From DASXRA01 sp036502575 (lineage in GTDB: Bacteria; Actinomycetota; Actinomycetes; Mycobacteriales; Jatrophihabitantaceae), in assembly GCA_036502575.1 (NCBI GenBank), contig DASXYL010000007.1, positions 19,858-83,857 on the forward strand: a stretch of DNA of 64,000 nucleotides, given 5' to 3'. Below are positions 40,476 through 47,448 of this stretch, one piece after another. The notes under the pieces were generated by a model. The model had not been told where the DNA came from and made no database searches. It was given only the letters and a program-made list of their open reading frames with translations. The translations under genes were made by a program, and so were the position numbers. The stretch's first letter is position 1. The number at the start of each line of letters is the position of its first letter.

Positions 40476-42652
40476 CCGAACACGACACACTGCAGCCGTC
40501 GGTGCCCTGGGTCGATCTCGTCGTCACCGACGCCGACTGGGATGTGGCCGACGCGCACCTGCTCACCGGCATGTTCAGCCAGCTCGTCCTCATCCGCAGT
40601 TTCGAGGAGTATGTGCTCGAGCTCGCGACGGCCGGCCTGATCCACGGCCCGGCACACTCGAGCATCGGCCAAGAGGGCGGGGCGGTCGGGTCGGTGTTCG
40701 CCCTGACCAGCGACGACACCGTCAACGGCTCGCACCGTGGGCATCATCAGTTTCTCGCCAAGGTGCTCGGACACGTCGAGCCGAAGGGCATCGACCCGGT
40801 GCGGCCGTACTCGGACGAGGTGCGTGCGGTTCTGCTACGCAGCCTCGCGGAGATCTGCGGGCTGGAGCGCGGATTCAGCCACGGCCGCGGTGGATCGATG
40901 CACCTGCAGTGGAAAGAGGCCGGCGCCATCGGCACGAACGCCATCGTCGGTGGTGGCGTCCCGCTGGCTGCCGGGTCGGCCTGGGCGCACCGCCATGCCG
41001 GCACGGACGCTGTCGCGGTCACCTACTTCGGCGACGGCGCGGCCAACATCGGCTCGACGCTGGAGTCGTTCAACCTGGCCTCGGCCTGGAAGCTGCCGCT
41101 GTGCTTTTTCGTCGAGAACAACGGGTACGCCGTGTCGACGAGCGTCGCCGAGGCAACCGGCGAGCCTCGACTGTCGGCGCGTGGTCCCGGATTCGGTATT
41201 CCGAGTTGGCGAGTCGACGGGATGAACCCGCTCGCCGTGCACCTGGCGATGCAGGAAGCGCTCGCGCACATGCGCGCGGGCAACGGTCCCACCCTCATCG
41301 AGGCGAATGTCTACCGCTACTTCCACCAGAACGGCGCGTTCCCGGGCAGCGCGTTCCGGTATCGCTCCAAGGACGAAGAGGCCGCGTGGCGGGCCAGGGA
41401 TCCGATCGACCAGATCAGCGCGCACCTGGTACGTCGGGGACTGCTGCAGCCGACCGAGATCGACGACGCGGTCGGGCGAGCCCGAGAACTCATGGCCCAC
41501 GTCGGCGAGGTGTTGCTCGAGCCGGTCCGGGGCGGCAAGCCGGGCGAACGTCGGATCCGGCCGCAGGAGTGGCCGGCCACCGACTTCGTCGACGTGGGCG
41601 TTCGTGGTGACCTGGCGGAGTTCGCCGATGCGCCGCTGGCCGACCGCGACTCGTTCACCGGCGAACTCGCCGAGATGAAGTTCATCGACGCTGTTGCCGG
41701 GGTGATGGCGCGGCGCATGGCGACCGACGAGCGCGTGGTCGTGATGGGCGAGGACGTCCACCGGCTCAACGGCGGGACGAACGGGGCGACGCGGGGTTTG
41801 AAGGAGGCCCACCCCGATCGCGTGCTCGGCACGCCGATCAGCGAGAACGCATTCGCCGGTCTGGGCGGCGGAGTGGCGCTGGACGGCCGCTTCCGGCCGG
41901 TCGTGGAATTCATGTACGCCGACTTCATGTGGGTCGCCGCCGACCAGTTGTTCAACCAGATCGGCAAGGCCCGGCACATGTTCGGTGGTTCCGGCGCCGT
42001 GCCGTTCGTTCTGCGCAGCAAGGTCGCGATGGGCACCGGCTACGGGTCCCAACACTCGATGGACCCCGCAGGCGTCTTCGCGACGGCACCCGGCTGGCGC
42101 ATCGTGGCGCCGTCCACTCCGTTCGACTACGTGGGCTTGATGAACAGTGCGCTGCGATGCGCCGACCCCGTTGTGGTGCTCGAACACGTCGATCTCTACG
42201 CCAGCACCGGCATCGGTCCTGTCGACGACCTGGACTACTGCATCCCGGTCGGCAAGGCAGCTGTGCGCCGCGAGGGTGCCGACGTCACCGTGCTGACGTA
42301 TCTGGCGATGACGGTCTACACGATGCAAGCCGTAGCGGAACTCGGCACCGTCGACGCCGAAGTCATCGACCTCCGCTGGCTGGACCGAGCCAGCATCGAT
42401 TGGGACACCATAGGCCGCAGCATCAAGAAGACGAACCGGGTCCTGATCGCCGAGCAGGGGCCGCTCGGCACCTCCTACGGGTCCTGGCTCGCCGACGAGA
42501 TCCAGCGTCGCTTCTTCGACTGGCTCGACCACCCGATCGAACGGCTGACCGGCGGTGAGGCATCGCCCAGCATCAGCAAGGTCCTCGAGCGGGCCGCCAT
42601 CGCCAAGTCCGAAGAAGTCGCTGCCGCGCTCACGACGATCATGGGGAACTGA
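40472..42652 (+). CDS. fused E1 alpha-beta of 2-oxoacid dehydrogenase complex
   Basis: 726 residues. Residues about 1-370 form the E1-alpha part with thiamine-diphosphate motif Gly-Asp-Gly-Ala-Ala-Asn ... Asn-Asn-Gly-Tyr-Ala, and His-Arg-Gly-His-His upstream. Residues about 390-726 form the E1-beta part with Met-Gly-Glu-Asp-Val, Pro-Ile-Ser-Glu-Asn-Ala-Phe and Asp-Pro-Val-Val-Val-Leu-Glu. Most pyruvate/acetoin/branched-chain enzymes have separate subunits, so this is a fusion. It decarboxylates a 2-oxoacid and passes the acyl group to the E2 encoded next. Overlaps the VOC stop by 4 bp. Confidence 0.9.
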   Translation: MTEHDTLQPSVPWVDLVVTDADWDVADAHLLTGMFSQLVLIRSFEEYVLELATAGLIHGPAHSSIGQEGGAVGSVFALTSDDTVNGSHRGHHQFLAKVLGHVEPKGIDPVRPYSDEVRAVLLRSLAEICGLERGFSHGRGGSMHLQWKEAGAIGTNAIVGGGVPLAAGSAWAHRHAGTDAVAVTYFGDGAANIGSTLESFNLASAWKLPLCFFVENNGYAVSTSVAEATGEPRLSARGPGFGIPSWRVDGMNPLAVHLAMQEALAHMRAGNGPTLIEANVYRYFHQNGAFPGSAFRYRSKDEEAAWRARDPIDQISAHLVRRGLLQPTEIDDAVGRARELMAHVGEVLLEPVRGGKPGERRIRPQEWPATDFVDVGVRGDLAEFADAPLADRDSFTGELAEMKFIDAVAGVMARRMATDERVVVMGEDVHRLNGGTNGATRGLKEAHPDRVLGTPISENAFAGLGGGVALDGRFRPVVEFMYADFMWVAADQLFNQIGKARHMFGGSGAVPFVLRSKVAMGTGYGSQHSMDPAGVFATAPGWRIVAPSTPFDYVGLMNSALRCADPVVVLEHVDLYASTGIGPVDDLDYCIPVGKAAVRREGADVTVLTYLAMTVYTMQAVAELGTVDAEVIDLRWLDRASIDWDTIGRSIKKTNRVLIAEQGPLGTSYGSWLADEIQRRFFDWLDHPIERLTGGEASPSISKVLERAAIAKSEEVAAALTTIMGN

Positions 42653-42653
42653 C

Positions 42654-43934
42654 ATGCCGCACCTGCTGCGGATGCCCGAGGTCGCGGCCAACACCACCGA
42701 AGCCGTACTGGCGAACTGGCCGCTACCGGCGGGCGCCACCTTCCGGGCGCACGACACCGTCGCGACCGTCGAGACCGCAAAGGCGGTCGTCGACATCGAA
42801 GCCGAAAAGGACGGCGTTCTGTTGGCGACACTCGTCGCGGAAGGTACTGAGGTGCTCATCGGCGATCCCATCGCTCTGTTCGCTACGGAGGGCGAACAGG
42901 TGCTGGATATCGATGCCGCCCTGGCCGCTCTCGGCGTTCACCAGCGGGATCCTGATAGCGGCGCCCACCCGACGTCCGAACTCGGATTGGACGGGCCGGA
43001 AGTCGATCCCAAACCGTCCGCGCGGGCGCGTGACCTGCCGGCCGACACAGTGACCGGCAACGGCCGTTCCCCATCGCCACAGCGGATCTTCGCCAGCCCG
43101 CTGGCTCGGCGGCTTGCGCGCGAGGCGCGGCTACCCGTCGAGGAGATCGCCGGCACAGGCCCACACTCGCGCATAGTCAGACGCGACGTCGTGGACGCCA
43201 TCGCCAAGCGGTCCGACTCGACCGGTATCGGTCGACCCTCGGGGCTGAGCGGCTTCTCATACGTCGACCATCCGCACACCCGCCTGCGCCGAGCAATCGC
43301 GGCTCGACTCGTCGAAAGTAGCCAAACGGCGCCACATTTCTACCTGCGAGGCACAGCCAGGGTCGACGCGCTGACCCGCCTGAGATCCGACCTCAACGAA
43401 GGCGCGACGACACGTATCTCGCTGACCGACCTGATCGTCAAGGCCGTCGCCACCGCGCACCAATCAGTGCCCGAGATGAACGTGATCTGGATGCCGGACG
43501 CCGTGCGGTCGTTCTCCGGAGTCGACATCGCGATCGCGGTCGCCACCGACAACGGTCTGGTCACCCCGGTGCTGAGCTCCGTCGAATCGCTCAGCGTCCG
43601 AGCGATCGCGCGCGCCACCAGTGACCTGGTCGATCGAAGCCGTCGTGGGGAACTGCGACAACACGAGATCGAGGGCGGCACCATCACCGTCACCAACCTC
43701 GGCATGCACGGCACCGCAGAGTTCGCGGCAATCATCAACCCTCCGCAGTCCGCCATCCTCGCCGTGGGAGCCGTCAGACAAGAGCCGATCGCGCGCGACG
43801 GGCAGGTGAGCGTCGCCCCGGTCATGCGGGTGACCCTGTCAGTCGACCATCGGCCGGTCGACGGTGTGACCGCCGCCCGCTGGCTGCAGGCATTCCTTGC
43901 TGCAGTGGAGAGCCCGGTTCAGCTTCTATCCTGA
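42654..43934 (+). CDS. dihydrolipoamide acyltransferase (E2)
   Basis: 426 residues from ATG 42654, one base after the E1 stop. Lipoyl domain (lipoylated Lys expected in Glu-Thr-Ala-Lys-Ala, near 42), linker, peripheral subunit-binding domain (Ala-Ser-Pro-Leu-Ala-Arg-Arg-Leu-Ala, near 142) and acyltransferase domain with Asp-His-Arg-Pro-Val-Asp-Gly near 400. No E3 lies in the operon, so a shared dihydrolipoamide dehydrogenase must serve. Last gene of the LacI-controlled operon. Confidence 0.9.
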   Translation: MPHLLRMPEVAANTTEAVLANWPLPAGATFRAHDTVATVETAKAVVDIEAEKDGVLLATLVAEGTEVLIGDPIALFATEGEQVLDIDAALAALGVHQRDPDSGAHPTSELGLDGPEVDPKPSARARDLPADTVTGNGRSPSPQRIFASPLARRLAREARLPVEEIAGTGPHSRIVRRDVVDAIAKRSDSTGIGRPSGLSGFSYVDHPHTRLRRAIAARLVESSQTAPHFYLRGTARVDALTRLRSDLNEGATTRISLTDLIVKAVATAHQSVPEMNVIWMPDAVRSFSGVDIAIAVATDNGLVTPVLSSVESLSVRAIARATSDLVDRSRRGELRQHEIEGGTITVTNLGMHGTAEFAAIINPPQSAILAVGAVRQEPIARDGQVSVAPVMRVTLSVDHRPVDGVTAARWLQAFLAAVESPVQLLS

Positions 43935-43957
43935 CCTGAGATCTGCCGTGACTGTCC

Positions 43958-44773
43958 TCAGCCGACCGCGGTCTCCCAGTCGGGCGCTCGGCGCACACCG
44001 GCGTTGACCCGATCGACAAAATCCGGGTCGAGCACGGGCACGGCGTTGTACAACCGACGGCTCTGTTCGTGGGGGAGGATCACGTCCTCGTCGCGCAGGA
44101 TCGCGTCCCGGATCTCGCGGGCAACCTCGGCGGTCACCTCCGGGCCGCCGTTGTCCGTCGCGACGTCGATTCCTCGGGCGAGTGCGGTCGGAAGGCCGGG
44201 CGGGAAGACTTCGATCACCCGCGTTGCGGACCCGCGCAGCTGACGGCGCAGCGCGAGGGTGAACATGTGCAGGCCGGCCTTGGTCGCGCTGTACAGGGGC
44301 TGGGCTTCCAACGGGAACAGAGCACCCGGCGTCCCGATCATCACCACTGCGCCCGGTTCGGCGTCCCGCCCGGTTCGGCGTCGCTCGGCCAGGAAGAGTC
44401 GGGCCATTTCAATCGGAGCGTGCAGGTTCACCTCGATCTCGTCACGGGCCCGATCCGTATCCAGCGTGACGCTGCTCGTGTAGTCGTGCGGCCTCGTGAT
44501 CGCGGCGTTGTTGATCAGGATGTCAACGGTTCGCCCCCGCGCGGCTACCTCGCTGAATATTCGGGTTCGGTCGGCCGCAACGGACACGTCGGCCCGAACC
44601 GTGATCAAGCCCCGGATCTGCGTGGCCGCGTCGGCGAGCTTCGCGGCCGTCCGGGCGCAGGCGATGACCTGGTGGCCCAGCGTGGCGAAGGCCTGCCCGA
44701 TCGCCAGCCCAAGACCTTCTGACCCGCCGGTCACGAGGACCGTCCGATGAGTCTGATTGCGTGCGTCCGACAT
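43958..44773 (-). CDS. SDR-family oxidoreductase
   Basis: 271 residues from ATG 44773 (Met-Ser-Asp). Motifs: Thr-Gly-Gly-Ser-Glu-Gly-Leu-Gly, Asn-Asn-Ala-Ala, and Tyr-Ser-Ala-Thr-Lys. The position usually held by the catalytic Ser reads Met-Ile-Gly-Thr-Pro, so Thr or Gly replaces the usual Ser. Convergent with the E2 gene and divergent from the next SDR; no substrate can be named. Confidence 0.8.
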   Translation of the reverse strand: MSDARNQTHRTVLVTGGSEGLGLAIGQAFATLGHQVIACARTAAKLADAATQIRGLITVRADVSVAADRTRIFSEVAARGRTVDILINNAAITRPHDYTSSVTLDTDRARDEIEVNLHAPIEMARLFLAERRRTGRDAEPGAVVMIGTPGALFPLEAQPLYSATKAGLHMFTLALRRQLRGSATRVIEVFPPGLPTALARGIDVATDNGGPEVTAEVAREIRDAILRDEDVILPHEQSRRLYNAVPVLDPDFVDRVNAGVRRAPDWETAVG

Positions 44774-44905
44774 TGTGTTCGTCAACCGCCTTCACCCGTC
44801 TGTGGATGTCCGAGGGCTACGAGCCTCCCCGGGAGTAGAATCCGCTAACTGTATAAGCGAATTTGCGGAGAAGGAATACGTCCGCCCTGCGAGAGGCGCA
44901 ACGAC

Positions 44906-45718
44906 ATGGATCTCGGGCTGGCCGGAGCGGCGGTATGCGTGCAGGGCGGCACGCAGGGAATGGGATACGCGACCGCTAAGACGTTCGCGACCGAGGGCGC
45001 GCGCGTGGCCGTCCTGGCGCGGGATCCGGAGCGCCTCGACCGGGCGCGGGCCGAACTGCTGCGACTCGGCAGTCCGGACGTCATCGCAGTGCCCACGGAC
45101 GTCACCGATCGCGAGAGCGTCGATCGCGCATTCGCGGCGATCGGCGCGCGGTGGGGTGAGTTGAACAGCCTCGTGTGCGCGGTGGGTCCGGAGGTCTCGG
45201 ACGTGGCCTGGACCGAGGTCAGCGATGTGCAGTGGCTGCGGGCGTACGACCTCGGAGCCGTGAGTGCGGTGCGTTGTGCGCGGGCGGCGCTCGAGCTGCT
45301 GCGGCGGGCCGAGTGGGCTCGGATCGTGAACCTGTCGGCGATGTCGGCGCGTAGCCAGGGCTACGGCCTGGCCGAGTACAGCGCGGCGAAGGCAGCGCTG
45401 GCCAGCATCACGAAGAACCTGTCGCTCGAGTTGGCGCCGGACGGGATCCTGGCGAACGTCGTGTCGCCCGGGACCTACGTCACCGAGCAGGTGCGCCGCC
45501 ACCTCGACAGCTTGCCCAGCGCTCGGGGCGTCGACCCGGAGGATCTGAGGGCGGTCATGGCGTGGATCCAGGACCAGTACGCGGTCCGGTCCGACCTCGG
45601 TCGGGCCGGGGACCCGATGGAGATAGCGGCGGTGATCTGCCTGCTGGCGTCGCGGCGAAACTCGTACACGACCGGCGCCAACATCAACGTCGACGGCGGC
45701 TCGGCGTTCTTCGCCTGA
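44906..45718 (+). CDS. SDR-family oxidoreductase
   Basis: 270 residues. Variant NAD(P) loop Gly-Gly-Thr-Gln-Gly-Met-Gly; catalytic Ser in Asn-Leu-Ser-Ala-Met-Ser and Tyr-Ser-Ala-Ala-Lys; C-terminal Gly-Ala-Asn-Ile-Asn-Val-Asp-Gly-Gly. The Asn-Asn-Ala-Gly motif is replaced by Val-Cys-Ala-Val-Gly. Divergent from the neighbouring SDR with a 132-bp shared promoter region. Confidence 0.85.
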   Translation: MDLGLAGAAVCVQGGTQGMGYATAKTFATEGARVAVLARDPERLDRARAELLRLGSPDVIAVPTDVTDRESVDRAFAAIGARWGELNSLVCAVGPEVSDVAWTEVSDVQWLRAYDLGAVSAVRCARAALELLRRAEWARIVNLSAMSARSQGYGLAEYSAAKAALASITKNLSLELAPDGILANVVSPGTYVTEQVRRHLDSLPSARGVDPEDLRAVMAWIQDQYAVRSDLGRAGDPMEIAAVICLLASRRNSYTTGANINVDGGSAFFA

Positions 45719-45798
45719 CGCGACGAACACGTCCGGCCCGTCGCGAACTGCCCGAGCTTGTGCTTGCATGTGCCGTCCGCGCTGCGCGGTGAGCCGGC

Positions 45799-46239
45799 TT
45801 AGCCAGCAGCTGCCCCGCGGGGTTCGTAGAAGACACCCGGGCCGAGAGAGTTTCCGAGCCGCCGGCCCAGCTCAGCCGAGAACGCGAGGACGCCGCTGAG
45901 CGGTCGGTGGTGAACGGCCACGTTGTCTATCAGCCCGGAACCGTCGAGGGCGAGGACGGTGACCCCCTGGAACTGCTGGCCCAGCGCCTCCAACTCCCAT
46001 TCGAGATAGCTGCGGTCAGCCGCCGTTGACTCGTGGGTGAACCTCAGCGTGTCGGTGATGCCGCCGGCGGTGCGCAGGCTCGTCCATACCTTCTCGCGTC
46101 CGTCGATCGGGGCGGCGAAGATGCTTCCTTCCAACCGCACGTGCGGCGCCGCCACCTGGCCAAACGTCGCTCCGGACTCGTCGCGCAACGCTCCCGTCCA
46201 GATCGGAAGAATAGAGCGGCTTTCCTGGGGAACCGACAC
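45799..46239 (-). CDS. NTF2/SnoaL-like protein
   Basis: 146 residues. Pattern fits an NTF2 fold: Phe-Gly-Gln-Val-Ala-Ala-Pro-His-Val-Arg-Leu-Glu-Gly-Ser, Arg-Ser-Tyr-Leu-Glu-Trp-Glu-Leu, and Asp-Asn-Val-Ala-Val-His-His-Arg-Pro-Leu. Such proteins are isomerases, dehydratases or ligand binders. Directly follows the tautomerase gene (1 bp apart), so it belongs to the hydrolase-tautomerase-NTF2 cluster. Confidence 0.75.
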   Translation of the reverse strand: MSVPQESRSILPIWTGALRDESGATFGQVAAPHVRLEGSIFAAPIDGREKVWTSLRTAGGITDTLRFTHESTAADRSYLEWELEALGQQFQGVTVLALDGSGLIDNVAVHHRPLSGVLAFSAELGRRLGNSLGPGVFYEPRGAAAG

Positions 46240-46240
46240 G

Positions 46241-46675
46241 TCAAGTGCCCGTGGACAGGGCCGACAATTGGTCGCGCGCTGCCTGTACCAGCTCGGCGTT
46301 GGTGTGGGCGTGACCCCATAGTCCCCAGCCGCCCTCGGGGGCCTCGGTCAGTAGCACCCAGGTGCGTTCCGTCAGCCCGGGGTTGCCGGCGGCCTCGACC
46401 ACGAGCGCGGTGAGCCTGGCCACGAGGGCGAGCTGCTTGTCCCGGTCGAGCGCGCCGGCGTTCGTGAGGACCTGGACGCGGATGTGGTCATTCGCACCGT
46501 CCACATCGGACAGACAACCCGGATCCAGTTCGTGGACGAAGCCGGCCGTGTTCTGCCGGAACATCGGGATGTCGGGAACCTGCTCGACGGCCATCACCGC
46601 CGCGGCGGCATCGCGCGCCAGCCCGTGTGGGTCGGCGAATGTGCCACGCGGGGCGTAGATGTCGATCATTGGCAT
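46241..46675 (-). CDS. tautomerase-family protein (4-oxalocrotonate tautomerase-like)
   Basis: 144 residues from ATG 46675; the longer open frame upstream is antisense noise over the hydrolase gene. Met-Pro-Met-Ile-Asp-Ile-Tyr leaves Pro as N-terminal residue, the catalytic base of this superfamily. Double-length chain, as in fused two-repeat tautomerases (cf. Leu-Val-Ala-Arg-Leu-Thr-Ala-Leu-Val). Lies 13 bp after the alpha/beta hydrolase stop. Confidence 0.7.
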   Translation of the reverse strand: MPMIDIYAPRGTFADPHGLARDAAAAVMAVEQVPDIPMFRQNTAGFVHELDPGCLSDVDGANDHIRVQVLTNAGALDRDKQLALVARLTALVVEAAGNPGLTERTWVLLTEAPEGGWGLWGHAHTNAELVQAARDQLSALSTGT

Positions 46676-46688
46676 GACGTAGCCCCGA

Positions 46689-47378
46689 TCACGCGGCGAC
46701 GGCGTCGGCGGCAGTCGTGATGAGGTCCGCAACCTCGGTCGGGTGCGACACCATCGCCACGTGACTGGCCGGAACCTCGATTGTGGTAGCGCCCATCCGG
46801 GCCGCGAACTGCCGCTCCGCGTCCGGCGGGATCGCCTCGTCATCCTTGGCCACCAGGTACCAGCTCGGCACTGACTTCCAGGCCGGCACGCCCATGACGT
46901 CGCCGAACGCCGCCACCGCAAGTGCCTGTTGCGCGGCGTGCAACGCGCGCGCCTTCGCCGGCTCCACGTCGGCCGCGAAGTGGTTGACGAAGTCGTCCTC
47001 GGACAGCCAGGTGAAGCCCTGCTCGTCGGTGAACATGTGCACCAACGCGGGCGTGACCGGGCCCTGCGACAGCAGCGCGCCGAGTGACTCGCCCTCGTCC
47101 AGCCCAAATGCGGCGATGTAGACGAGGCCGACGACGTTCGGGGCATCCGGGCCGAGTGCGGTCATGATCTGGCCGCCGTAGGAGTGGCCGACGACGAGGG
47201 TCGGCCCGTTCTGGAACTGCAGCACCTGACGCAACCGGGCTACGTCGGCCGCGAGCGACGACATCGGGAACTGGGGCGCGATGACGTGGTACCCGTCCGC
47301 TTGGAGACGCTGGATCACGTCGCTCCAGCACGAACCGTCCGCCCAGGCGCCGTGCACGAGCAGGATGTTCGGTTTCAT
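46689..47378 (-). CDS. alpha/beta hydrolase (esterase-like)
   Basis: 229 residues from ATG 47378 (Met-Lys-Pro-Asn-Ile-Leu-Leu-Val-His-Gly). Oxyanion motif His-Gly-Ala-Trp-Ala-Asp-Gly-Ser, nucleophile Gly-His-Ser-Tyr-Gly-Gly, acid in Lys-Asp-Asp-Glu-Ala-Ile, and His in Ala-Ser-His-Val-Ala-Met. Resembles small arylesterases/carboxylesterases. First gene of a three-gene run that is transcribed away from the LuxR regulator end. Confidence 0.85.
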   Translation of the reverse strand: MKPNILLVHGAWADGSCWSDVIQRLQADGYHVIAPQFPMSSLAADVARLRQVLQFQNGPTLVVGHSYGGQIMTALGPDAPNVVGLVYIAAFGLDEGESLGALLSQGPVTPALVHMFTDEQGFTWLSEDDFVNHFAADVEPAKARALHAAQQALAVAAFGDVMGVPAWKSVPSWYLVAKDDEAIPPDAERQFAARMGATTIEVPASHVAMVSHPTEVADLITTAADAVAA

Positions 47379-47448
47379 GGTCACGTCCTCCGAGAAGCTG
47401 TTGGCGATTACGGCTCCAGCCTCGCCAGGTGCTCGCGGGGGCACATCG

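Noticed and set aside
40835..42871. A 678-residue minus-strand reading frame
   Set aside because: Antisense shadow of the fused E1 gene; no protein motif, His/Arg/Val-rich.
46676..47146. Extended reading frame upstream of the tautomerase gene
   Set aside because: It overlaps the hydrolase gene out of frame and is Arg/Ser/Pro-rich; Met-Pro at 46675 gives the required N-terminal proline.
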